From contig JACRBO010000472.1 of NCBI GenBank assembly GCA_016219235.1, positions 1 through 7,123 of the forward strand: DNA of 7,123 bases, written 5' to 3'. This DNA is from Chloroflexota bacterium. GTDB taxonomy: Bacteria > Chloroflexota > Anaerolineae > Fen-1058. Below, one piece after another: positions 1-5,878 of the stretch. The notes beneath the pieces were generated by a model, which searched no databases, was not told the DNA's origin, and saw nothing but the letters and a program-made list of their open reading frames with translations. Each line of letters begins with the position of its first letter. Position 1 is the stretch's first letter. A program made the translations under genes and the position numbers.

Positions 1-26
1 CGGGATACCACGAACCTTACCCCACT

Positions 27-55
27 GGGCAACTTACCGCAAGGCTAGGTTGCCC
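27..55. repeat. Imperfect hairpin of the GGGCAA...TTGCCC type
   Basis: Arms 27-36 (GGGCAACTTA) and 46-55 (TAGGTTGCCC) pair over 10 bp with one G-U wobble, around a 9-nt loop. It is followed by TTTAG, too short a T run for a convincing intrinsic terminator, though it could close an upstream gene that lies outside the window. The outer arms resemble the perfect palindromes at 2368-2390 and 2442-2460. The word CCTTACCCCA occurs just left of this hairpin (15-24) and again just right of the first palindrome (2388-2397), which suggests one repeat family. The AT-richer stretch from 56 to 101 leads to the thiolase ribosome-binding site; I could not identify a promoter in it. Confidence 0.55.
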
Positions 56-112
56 TTTAGTCTAAACTTCAAAATTTACCAACATACGGCTTAACCCACC
101 CAAGGAGGAACC

Positions 113-1315
113 ATGAAAGACGCAGTCATCATTGATGGAGTTCGCACCCCGGTCGGCAATCATGGCGGCGCGCTGCGCACGATACTGGCCAGGGAATTGC
201 TGGCGCACGTGTTCAAGGCCGTGATCGAGCGCAACAAGCTCGATCCGGCTTCGATCGACGAAGTGATCGCAGGCTGCATCGCGCAGCCGTCGGACGCGCC
301 CAACATCGCGCGCGTGTCGGCGCTGATGGCGGGTATTCCCAAAGAGACGCCCGCGCTAACCGTGGCCCGCAACTGCAACAGCGGCATGGACGCGATCGTG
401 GAAGCGTGGCGGCGCATCCAACTTGACGAAGGCCACATCTATCTCGTCGGCGGCGTCGAGAGCATGAGCAACATCCCCTACACCATCAAAGACGCGCGCT
501 GGGGGTTAAAGATTCGCCACTCGCAATTGACCGACGCGCTGTGGGAAGGCCTCACCGATCCGATCTGCGGCCAGTTGATGGGCCGCACCGCCGAGAACCT
601 GGCCGAGGAATTTGAGATTACGCGGCAACAACAGGACGAATATGCGGTGCAGTCGCACAAGAAAGCCTTCGCCGCGACGCGCATGGGCAAATTCAAAGAC
701 GAGATCGTGCCGGTCGAGATCGTCAAGAAGGTGGCCGGGCAGGAAGTGGCGAAGGAACAGATCACTCAAGACGAAACCATCAACGCGGGTCTGTCCGTGC
801 AGAAGGCGGCGATGTATCCCACCGTCTTCAAGCAAGGCGGCAGTGTCACACCCGCCAACGCCTGCGGCATCAGCGACGGCGCCAGCGCGATGCTGATCAT
901 GTCCGCTGAAAAAGCGGCTGAATTGGGCCTGAAACCGCTGGCCGTCATTCGCGGCTACGGCTTCGCCGGCGTCGAGCCGGAGCGCATGGGCATCGCCCCG
1001 GCCTATGCCGTGCCGAAGGCGCTGGACAAAGCCGGCCTCAAACTTGGCGACATGGACTTGATCGAAATCAACGAAGCCTTCGCCGCGCAAGTGATTGCCT
1101 GTGGCCGCAAACTCGAGTGGGACTGGAGCCGGGTCAACGTCAACGGCGGCGCGATCGCGCTCGGCCATCCGGTTGGGTCCAGCGGCGTGCGCATCGTCGT
1201 GACGCTGGCGCACGAAATGCAGCGCCGCAAAGCGCATTACGGCCTCGCCACGTTGTGCGCGGCGGGCGGGCAGGGCGCGGCGCTGGTGATTGAAGGTGTG
1301 AACGGCCAATCGTAA
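113..1315 (+). CDS. Thiolase (acetyl-CoA C-acyltransferase / acetyl-CoA acetyltransferase)
   Basis: A 400-residue type II (biosynthetic/degradative) thiolase, close to the family's usual 390-400. It would cleave 3-ketoacyl-CoA with CoA to acetyl-CoA and a shortened acyl-CoA, or condense two acetyl-CoA, in the cytoplasm. The nucleophilic cysteine is Cys88 in ARNCNSGM. The GGVESMS signature is at 113-119, the NEAFA motif at 320-324, the catalytic histidine is His352 in ALGHPVGSSG, and the second catalytic cysteine is Cys382 in LCAAGGQG. The last motif reads CAAGGQG rather than the common CxGGGQG, a mild variation. AAGGAGG at 102-108, four bases before ATG, supports the start. Gene 2 follows after 64 nt on the same strand. 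The neighbours favour a beta-oxidation role, but chain-length preference and direction cannot be read from the sequence, so fadA and atoB are both left open. Family assignment is firm. Confidence 0.96.
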   Translation: MKDAVIIDGVRTPVGNHGGALRTILARELLAHVFKAVIERNKLDPASIDEVIAGCIAQPSDAPNIARVSALMAGIPKETPALTVARNCNSGMDAIVEAWRRIQLDEGHIYLVGGVESMSNIPYTIKDARWGLKIRHSQLTDALWEGLTDPICGQLMGRTAENLAEEFEITRQQQDEYAVQSHKKAFAATRMGKFKDEIVPVEIVKKVAGQEVAKEQITQDETINAGLSVQKAAMYPTVFKQGGSVTPANACGISDGASAMLIMSAEKAAELGLKPLAVIRGYGFAGVEPERMGIAPAYAVPKALDKAGLKLGDMDLIEINEAFAAQVIACGRKLEWDWSRVNVNGGAIALGHPVGSSGVRIVVTLAHEMQRRKAHYGLATLCAAGGQGAALVIEGVNGQS

Positions 1316-1316
1316 C

Positions 1317-1363
1317 AAGTAATGAGTAACGAGTAACGCACTTCTTACTCATTACTCGTTACT
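1317..1363. repeat. Heptamer-repeat hairpin after the thiolase gene
   Basis: The left arm (1318-1336) is built from the tandem heptamers AAGTAAT, GAGTAAC and GAGTAAC (array 1317-1337). The right arm (1345-1363) is its near-complement: 19 pairs with one wobble, one mismatch and an 8-nt loop. The thiolase stop TAA at 1313 lies exactly one heptamer before the TAA at 1320, so the stop is in register with the array. A 22-nt word (1315-1336) recurs exactly at 4565-4586. The hairpin ends 4 nt before the AGGTGGAG ribosome-binding site of gene 2. No T tract follows, so it is more likely an RNA hairpin or dispersed palindrome than a terminator. Confidence 0.85.
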
Positions 1364-1379
1364 AGTCAGGTGGAGTTCT

Positions 1380-2369
1380 ATGACCGATCCGATCAATCAT
1401 CTCGACCCCAACGAAGTCCGTTTTTTCAGTGGCAGCTCCAACCGGCCACTGGCGCAGGCCATCGCCGACTATCTGGGCTTGCCGCTGGATGAGACGTTGA
1501 TCTCGCGTTTCAGCAACGACAACCTGTACATCCAGTTGGGCGCCAGCGTTCGATCGCGCGCGGTGTATTTGATTCAAACGCTCGCTCCGCCCGTCAACGA
1601 TCATCTGATGGAACTGCTGATGATGCTGGATATCGCGCGCAGCGCCGCCGCGAGGGAAATCCACGCGATCATTCCCTACTACTCCTTCGCCCGATCGGAC
1701 AAGAAAGACGCCCCGCGGATTTCGATCACGGCGCGGCTGGTGGCCGATCTGCTGCACACCGCCGGCGCGACGCACGTCATGACCATGACGCTGCATTCGC
1801 CGCAGGCGCATGGCTTCTTCTCCGTGCCGACCGATCCGTTGACGGCCCGTTACGCCTTCTACGACTACTTCAAGGTGCGCGATCTGTCGGGCACGATCCT
1901 GGTGACGCCGGACATCGGCCAGGGCAAGTCCGTCATGCGCTTCGCAACACAGCTCGGTCTGCCGATGGCGTTTGGCAATAAAGAGCGGCTATCGGACACC
2001 CGGGTCGTCATCTCCGGCCTGACGGGCGCTTCGGCGCGCGGCCACAAACGCGCGTTGATCTACGACGACGAGATCGCGACGGGCGGATCGGTGGTGGAGC
2101 TATGCCGTGTGCTCGTCGAACAGGGCATCGAGGAAATCTGGGTGTCATGCACGCACGGCGTCTTCACGGGCAAGGCGTTTGAGAAGTTGGCGGCCGTGCC
2201 GCAGATCACCGAGATCATCACTACGGACACGGTCTATATTCCGCCGGAGAAGCGGCCGGCCAACTTGCACATCCTGCCGGTCGCGCCCATCTTCGGCGAA
2301 GCGATTCGCTGCAACTACTTTCATCAATCGATCGGCAGTTTGTTTACGTTCGGCAAAGACGAAGTGTAG
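1380..2369 (+). CDS. prs: Divergent ribose-phosphate pyrophosphokinase (PRPP synthetase)
   Basis: A 329-residue protein with the two phosphoribosyltransferase-like halves of PRPP synthetases. The family makes PRPP from ribose-5-phosphate and ATP for nucleotide, histidine and NAD synthesis. Recognisable elements are RFSND (43-47), the flexible-loop region PYYSFARSDKKD (99-110), LHSPQAHGFF (138-147), TPDIG (176-180), NKERLSD (200-206), the PRPP-loop equivalent YDDEIATGGS (228-237) and the C-terminal EAIRCNYFHQSIGSLF. Two positions differ from the classical bacterial enzyme. The metal-binding Asp of DLH is Thr137, and the second Asp of DDxxDTGG is Ala233. The N-terminus is about nine residues longer than in E. 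coli Prs. The start is supported by AGGTGGAG at 1368-1375. Its place among beta-oxidation genes has no obvious metabolic reason. It could be an active divergent form or a regulatory paralogue; the fold assignment is secure, the activity is not. Confidence 0.88.
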   Translation: MTDPINHLDPNEVRFFSGSSNRPLAQAIADYLGLPLDETLISRFSNDNLYIQLGASVRSRAVYLIQTLAPPVNDHLMELLMMLDIARSAAAREIHAIIPYYSFARSDKKDAPRISITARLVADLLHTAGATHVMTMTLHSPQAHGFFSVPTDPLTARYAFYDYFKVRDLSGTILVTPDIGQGKSVMRFATQLGLPMAFGNKERLSDTRVVISGLTGASARGHKRALIYDDEIATGGSVVELCRVLVEQGIEEIWVSCTHGVFTGKAFEKLAAVPQITEIITTDTVYIPPEKRPANLHILPVAPIFGEAIRCNYFHQSIGSLFTFGKDEV

Positions 2370-2390
2370 GGCAAGTTGCCAACTTGCCCT
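2368..2390. repeat. Perfect 23-nt palindrome overlapping the gene 2 stop codon
   Basis: Arms 2368-2378 and 2380-2390 are perfect 11-bp complements around the single base C2379. The inner part reads GGCAAGTTG, C, CAACTTGCC. The left arm begins inside the TAG stop codon at 2367-2369. There is no T run of terminator length afterwards, only CCCTTACCCC. As RNA, the centre must open to a loop of at least three bases. Confidence 0.85.
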
Positions 2391-2441
2391 TACCCCAATC
2401 GATCGGCAGTTTGTTTACGTTCGGCAAAGACGAAGTGTAGC

Positions 2442-2460
2442 GGCAAGTTGGCAACTTGCC
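2442..2460. repeat. Second copy of the palindrome, centre base inverted
   Basis: Arms 2442-2450 and 2452-2460 are perfect 9-bp complements around G2451. The 19-nt core equals the reverse complement of the core at 2370-2388, so the copies differ only by the central C or G. It ends 6 nt before the ribosome-binding site of gene 3. It could be a dispersed palindrome, an RNA hairpin affecting translation of gene 3, or, less likely, a protein-binding dyad. Confidence 0.8.
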
Positions 2461-2466
2461 CTACCC

Positions 2467-2472
2467 AAGGAG
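2467..2472 (+). promoter_or_regulatory. Ribosome-binding site that fixes the start of gene 3
   Basis: AAGGAG lies six bases before the ATG at 2479. The gene 3 frame is open upstream to an ATG at 2107, but that stretch overlaps gene 2 and reads its codons out of frame, so this site decides for 2479. The same AAGGAG core precedes genes 1 and 4. Confidence 0.88.
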
Positions 2473-2478
2473 AGCACA

Positions 2479-3693
2479 ATGTACATTTTCAAAGCAGGTG
2501 TGGTTGGCGCAGGCGCGATGGGCGCGGGCATCGCGCAGGTCATTTCGTACTCCGGTCTGCCCGTCGTATTGAAGGACGTCGATCAGGCCATGCTCGATAA
2601 AGGCGTGGCGCATATTCGCGGCATCTATGAGGCGCGCGTCGAGAAGGGCAAGATGAGCGCGGGTGAGATGCAGTCCAAGATGGACCTGATCATCCCCACG
2701 CTCGATTACGGCGAGTTCGCCGACGTGGACATCGTGATCGAAGCCGTGCCGGAGAAAATGGGCCTGAAACAGCGCATTTTTCAGGAGTTGGACAAGGTTT
2801 GCCCGGAAGGCACGCTCTATGCGTCCAACACCTCGGCGCTGTCGATCACCGAGATGGCCCGCGCGACTCATCGGCCGCAGAAGGTCATCGGCATGCACTT
2901 CTTCAATCCCGCGCACGTGATGAAGCTGGTCGAGATCATCAAAGGCGAGGATACCGATCAAGAGACGGTCGATGATCTGGTGGCCTTCACCGAATCGCTG
3001 CGCAAGATTGCGGTGGTGGTGAAAGAGTGCCCCGGCTTCCTTGTCAACCGATTGTTGATGCCGTATCTCAACGAGGCGACGCTATGCCTGCAAGAAGGCG
3101 CGGCCACGGCGCAAGAAATCGATGAGGCCATGGTGAACTACGGCTGGCCGATGGGGCCGTTCACGTTGATGGACTTCCTGGGCCTGGACGTGTGCTACGA
3201 CGTGGGCGAGTATCTGCATTCGCAATACGGCGAACGCATGAAAGGTGCGGTGCTGTTCGAGAAGCTGTTCAAGGCCGGACGCTACGGCGAGAAGGTGGGC
3301 GCGGGCTTTTACGGCTACGGCGACAACACCGACGAAGCCGTCAAGGCGATGGTGGCCGAAACCAGCGGCGGGCAAAAGCAGAGCGAATTTACGCCCGATC
3401 GCTTGATGTACGCGCTGATCAACGAAGCGGCCTATGCGGTGCAGGAAAGCATCGCCGACGTGCGCGACATCGACATGGCGATGATCGCGGGCTCGGGCAT
3501 GGCCGTGGCCGGTGAGCGCATGGGGCCGCTGGCGCTGGCGGACAGGCTCGGCCTCGATGTCGTCGTGGCCGGTCTCGAAGACTTCGAGCAGAAACTGGGC
3601 GTGCGCTTCCATCCCGCCGAGAAACTGTGCGAACTGGTGAAAGCCGGTCAGCTGGGCGAGAAGACGCGCGGCGGGTTTTTAGAATACGTGTAA
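2479..3693 (+). CDS. 3-hydroxyacyl-CoA dehydrogenase with duplicated C-terminal domain
   Basis: A 404-residue NAD-dependent dehydrogenase that would oxidise (S)-3-hydroxyacyl-CoA to 3-ketoacyl-CoA in the cytoplasm. The Rossmann domain opens with VVGAGAMGAGIA (GxGxxG at 10-15). Family active-site residues are visible: Ser119 in SNTSALSI, His140 in GMHFFNPAHVMKLVEII, Glu152, and Asn190 in GFLVNRLL. The first C-terminal domain runs from about 187 to 281 and a second from about 306 to 404. Their closing motifs correspond: GRYGEKVGAGFYGY (267-280) and GQLGEKTRGGFLEY (390-403). The common 3-hydroxybutyryl-CoA dehydrogenase is about 280 residues with one such domain. This layout instead matches the dehydrogenase half of FadB-type multifunctional enzymes without the hydratase half, which is encoded separately by the next gene. 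Substrate chain length is unknown. Confidence 0.94.
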   Translation: MYIFKAGVVGAGAMGAGIAQVISYSGLPVVLKDVDQAMLDKGVAHIRGIYEARVEKGKMSAGEMQSKMDLIIPTLDYGEFADVDIVIEAVPEKMGLKQRIFQELDKVCPEGTLYASNTSALSITEMARATHRPQKVIGMHFFNPAHVMKLVEIIKGEDTDQETVDDLVAFTESLRKIAVVVKECPGFLVNRLLMPYLNEATLCLQEGAATAQEIDEAMVNYGWPMGPFTLMDFLGLDVCYDVGEYLHSQYGERMKGAVLFEKLFKAGRYGEKVGAGFYGYGDNTDEAVKAMVAETSGGQKQSEFTPDRLMYALINEAAYAVQESIADVRDIDMAMIAGSGMAVAGERMGPLALADRLGLDVVVAGLEDFEQKLGVRFHPAEKLCELVKAGQLGEKTRGGFLEYV

Positions 3694-3757
3694 GTAGGCA
3701 AGGAAACAAGTAGGCAAGTAGACAAGTCGAACTCGTTTCCTTATCTACTTGTCTACC
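3694..3757. repeat. Octamer-type inverted repeat after gene 3
   Basis: The left side is built from words such as GTAGGCAA, GTAGACAA and GGAAACAA. The right side (about 3731-3756) is complementary to it in two alternative registers: 3695-3711 with 3731-3747 (17 positions, one wobble, two mismatches), or 3710-3723 with 3743-3756 (14 positions, two non-Watson-Crick). It begins directly after the TAA stop at 3691. Further TAG triplets at 3695, 3711 and 3719, with the TAA, cover all three frames. It ends about 14 nt before the AAGGAG site of gene 4 (3772-3777). Confidence 0.8.
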
Positions 3758-3783
3758 AATTTACTATCCTCAAGGAGACCCTT

Positions 3784-4572
3784 ATGGCTGACTTCATTCG
3801 CTACACCATCGAAGACAAAGTCGCAACCCTCGTGATCGATCATGCGCCGGTGAATGCCTTCAACCGGCAAACGCTGGCCGAACTGGGCGAAGCGGTGGAT
3901 GCGCTCGTCGCCAACCCCGACGTGAAGGTCGTCGTCGTGACCGGCGCGGGACAACTGGCCTTTGTGGCCGGGGCCGATCTGGGTGAAATCGGCGCGCTGA
4001 TGAAATCGCAAGATGAGGGCGCGGCGCAAGCCTTCATTCAGTTTGGGCAGCAGGTCTTCAGCAAGATCGAAGCCTCTAACAAGCCCTTTATCGCCGCCAT
4101 CAACGGCGTGTGCCTGGGCGGCGGTCTCGAACTCGCCATGTCATGCCACCTGCGCATCTGCGGCGATCGGGTCAAGCTGGGCCAGCCCGAGATCAACCTG
4201 GGCATCATTCCGGGCTGGGGCGGCACGCAGCGCTTGCCGCGCATCGTCGGCGCAGCCAAAGCCGCCGAACTGATCCTGACCGGCGATCAGATCACGGCGC
4301 AGCAGGCCATGCAATTACGGCTCGTCAATATGGTCGTGCCCGGCGGCGAAGTGATGCGGCAGGCTAAGGGCCTCGCGGCCAAGCTCGCCAACAAGAGCGC
4401 CATCGCCACGGCTGCCGCGATGAACGCCATTCGCGCCGGCCTCGACGCTGATCTCAAGAGCGGCCTCGCCGCCGAGTTGGCGCAGTTCGGTCTGGCCGTC
4501 GCCAGCGCCGACGCGCGTGAAGGCATCACGGCGTTCCTTGAGAAGCGCGAAGCGAAGTTCCAGGACAAGTAA
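3784..4572 (+). CDS. Enoyl-CoA hydratase (crotonase family)
   Basis: A 262-residue single-domain crotonase, the usual length. It would hydrate trans-2-enoyl-CoA to (S)-3-hydroxyacyl-CoA. Both catalytic glutamates of true hydratases are present: Glu116 in GGGLELA and Glu136 in GQPEINLGIIPG. The oxyanion-hole segments are FVAGADL (60-66) and LGGGLEL (111-117). GWGGTQRLPRIVG (144-156) follows, and the C-terminal GITAFLEKR (247-255) is typical of the acyl-CoA hydratase branch. Having both glutamates argues against an isomerase or hydrolase of the same fold. AAGGAG at 3772-3777 supports the start. The gene complements gene 3, which lacks a hydratase domain. Its last codon and TAA stop lie inside the heptamer array that fills the next gap. 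Confidence 0.95.
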   Translation: MADFIRYTIEDKVATLVIDHAPVNAFNRQTLAELGEAVDALVANPDVKVVVVTGAGQLAFVAGADLGEIGALMKSQDEGAAQAFIQFGQQVFSKIEASNKPFIAAINGVCLGGGLELAMSCHLRICGDRVKLGQPEINLGIIPGWGGTQRLPRIVGAAKAAELILTGDQITAQQAMQLRLVNMVVPGGEVMRQAKGLAAKLANKSAIATAAAMNAIRAGLDADLKSGLAAELAQFGLAVASADAREGITAFLEKREAKFQDK

Positions 4573-4630
4573 TGAGTAACGAGTAATGAGTAATGAGTAA
4601 CCCATTTACTCGTTACTCATTACTCGTTAC
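4565..4630. repeat. Strong heptamer-repeat hairpin overlapping the gene 4 stop
   Basis: Five tandem heptamers, AAGTAAT, GAGTAAC, GAGTAAT, GAGTAAT and a final GAGTAA, run from 4567 to 4600. Bases 4576-4600 pair with 4606-4630 over 25 positions, with one G-U wobble and a 5-nt loop (CCCAT). The first heptamer supplies the last codon bases and the TAA stop of gene 4 (4570-4572). TAA recurs at 4577, 4584, 4591 and 4598, in all frames. It shares an exact 22-nt word (4565-4586) with the gap after gene 1. The GGGAGG ribosome-binding site of gene 5 starts 5 nt after the hairpin. No T tract follows, so a terminator is unlikely. Confidence 0.9.
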
Positions 4631-4645
4631 CAGTGGGAGGTCCGT

Positions 4646-5788
4646 ATGGATTTCACATTGACCGAAGAGCAGATCAGTTTCCGCAAACTCTTCCGCGATT
4701 TCGCTGCGAAGGAAATTGCGAAAGTGGCGAAGCACACGGATGAGAGCGAACAACCGCCGCTCGATCTTTTCAACAAAGCGGCGCAACAGGGCTTCTTCGC
4801 CGCGATGATCCCCGAAGATCTCGGCGGCGCGGCGCTCGATCCGCTGAGCTACACGCTGCTGATCGAAGAACTGGCGAAGGCGTGCATGTCCACGGCGATC
4901 ACCATCGCCACGCACAACAGTCTCGTCGTGTACCCGATCGTGTCACGCGGCAACGCCGAGCAGAAAGAGAACTGGCTGTCGATGCTGGCCGAGAATGCGG
5001 GCGCGTTGGCACTGAACGAACCCGATGCCGGATCGGATACCTCGCACCTGAGCACGCGCGCGAAGCGCACAAACGATGGTTACGTCATAAACGGCGTAAA
5101 GACGTGGGTGACGAATGCGGGCATTGCGAAGCTGCTGCTCGTCATCGCGCAAACTGACAACGGCCCGACGGCGTTCGTGATCGATCCGGCGACGCCTGGC
5201 GTGAAGATCGGTCATCGCGAACCGACCACGGGCCTGCGCGGAGTGACCTTCCACACGGTCTACTTCGATGCCATGGGGGTGTCAGAGACCGATCGGCTTG
5301 GCAATGAGGGCGAAGGCTTGTCCCTGTTGCAAACGGCGTTATCGCATTTCCAACTGGCTATCGCCGCGGCGGCGCTCGGCCTGGATGAACATGCTGTCGC
5401 GCAAGGCCGCGCCTTTGCCATCGAGCGCAAGCAGTTCGGCGTCAGCATCGCCACGAAGCAAGGGCTGGGCAACTACTTCGCGGATGCGGAGATCAACACC
5501 GAAGTGCTGCGCCATCAAATCGAGTACGCAGCGTGGCTGTATGAACAGGGCAAAGACTTTGCGGCGGCGGCTTTGAAAGCGAAACTGTTCGGCGCAAAGG
5601 CCGCGCGCGAGACGGCCAATCACATGCTGCAAGTGCACGGCGGCTACGGCTTCAGCGACGAGTACACCATCTCGCAGTTATACCGTGATGCGCGCGCGCT
5701 CGATCTGTTGGGCGGCACGCCGCAAGTGGGCCGCATCGCCGTGTGGCAGGAAGTGTTTGCGGATTCGGGCGTGGTGATTAAACCCTGA
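4646..5788 (+). CDS. Acyl-CoA dehydrogenase-like flavoprotein lacking the usual catalytic glutamate
   Basis: A 380-residue member of the acyl-CoA dehydrogenase family, normal in length, with N-terminal helical, middle beta and C-terminal helical domains. FAD and fold motifs are kept: ALNEPDAGSD (122-131), WVTNAG (154-159), ERKQFG (260-265) and QVHGGYGF (329-336). The catalytic base is not found at either known site. Where medium- and short-chain enzymes have YEGT, this has LGGT with Gly356. At the alternative helix-G site used by isovaleryl-CoA dehydrogenase, a gapless alignment to the R..FG motif gives Phe235. The neighbouring substrate-binding Arg is Gln236. It may be a non-catalytic partner of the next gene's product, or use another residue. 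GGGAGG at 4635-4640 supports the start. Family assignment is firm; activity is doubtful. Confidence 0.92.
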   Translation: MDFTLTEEQISFRKLFRDFAAKEIAKVAKHTDESEQPPLDLFNKAAQQGFFAAMIPEDLGGAALDPLSYTLLIEELAKACMSTAITIATHNSLVVYPIVSRGNAEQKENWLSMLAENAGALALNEPDAGSDTSHLSTRAKRTNDGYVINGVKTWVTNAGIAKLLLVIAQTDNGPTAFVIDPATPGVKIGHREPTTGLRGVTFHTVYFDAMGVSETDRLGNEGEGLSLLQTALSHFQLAIAAAALGLDEHAVAQGRAFAIERKQFGVSIATKQGLGNYFADAEINTEVLRHQIEYAAWLYEQGKDFAAAALKAKLFGAKAARETANHMLQVHGGYGFSDEYTISQLYRDARALDLLGGTPQVGRIAVWQEVFADSGVVIKP

Positions 5789-5866
5789 CAAGATGACGGG
5801 ATGACAAGGTGACAAGAGGATGCGTCCGACTTGTCTACTTGTTTCCTTGTTGACTTGTTTCCTCAA
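5786..5866. repeat. TGACAAG direct repeats and inverted CAAGTAG-type repeat after gene 5
   Basis: The gene 5 stop TGA (5786) is the first base triplet of a TGACAAG word. Related words start at 5794, 5802 and 5810, spaced exactly 8 nt. The second half (5827-5866) is the minus-strand version of the repeat in the gap after gene 3. Bases 5827-5848, reverse-complemented, equal 3700-3729 with one 8-nt unit removed. An imperfect hairpin can form: GACAAG 5811-5816 with CTTGTC 5830-5835, extended inward by GGA 5818-5820 with TCC 5825-5827. Confidence 0.75.
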
Positions 5867-5867
5867 C

Positions 5868-5873
5868 AGGTGG
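5868..5873 (+). promoter_or_regulatory. Ribosome-binding site that fixes the start of gene 6
   Basis: AGGTGG lies five bases before the ATG at 5879. An upstream in-frame ATG at 5831 falls inside the inverted repeat, has no purine-rich site before it, and would add 16 residues that do not resemble the family. The same AGGTGG core precedes gene 2 (1368-1373). Confidence 0.8.
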
Positions 5874-5878
5874 TGACT

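Larger units (their letters stand above)
2325..2460 (+). repeat. Tandem duplication of the gene 2 tail plus palindrome (71-bp period)
   Basis: Bases 2325-2369, which are codons 316-329 and the TAG stop of the PRPP synthetase, recur without change at 2396-2440. Each 45-nt copy is followed by a GGCAAGTTG/CAACTTGCC palindrome. The offset of 71 bp is not a multiple of three, so the second copy is not an in-frame extension of gene 2, and it has no ribosome-binding site or start of its own. It is best read as a non-coding gene fragment in the gap. Perfect identity implies a recent event, gene conversion, or an assembly error. Confidence 0.93.

Noticed and set aside
50..78. A sigma70-like promoter (TTGCCC, 17 nt, AATTTA)
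   Set aside because: The -10 candidate matches the consensus at only two positions and the -35 lies inside the hairpin arm; too weak to call.
506..1318. A long minus-strand open frame (270 codons) opposite the thiolase
   Set aside because: It is an antisense by-product of GC-rich codon use; the sequence is rich in Arg, His and Ala without recognisable motifs, and the plus-strand thiolase is complete.
2107..2478. A 124-codon upstream extension of gene 3 in the same frame, giving a 528-residue protein
   Set aside because: It overlaps the well-supported PRPP synthetase in another frame, its residues show no family similarity, and AAGGAG at 2467-2472 with the Rossmann motif right after 2479 marks the true start.
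2370..2478. A possible small gene in the longest gap
   Set aside because: The coding-like stretch is only the copied tail of gene 2, with no start codon or ribosome-binding site of its own and out of phase with gene 2.
3694..3760. CRISPR-like array suggested by repeated short words
   Set aside because: The units are 7-8 nt and contiguous, with no unique spacers and no cas genes nearby.
4567..4630. Intrinsic terminator after gene 4
   Set aside because: The stem is strong but AT-rich and not followed by a T tract, and the next gene starts 16 nt later on the same strand.
5831..5878. An earlier ATG for gene 6
   Set aside because: It lies within the inverted repeat, lacks a ribosome-binding site, and MDFDLS at 5879 matches the usual dehydrogenase N-terminus.
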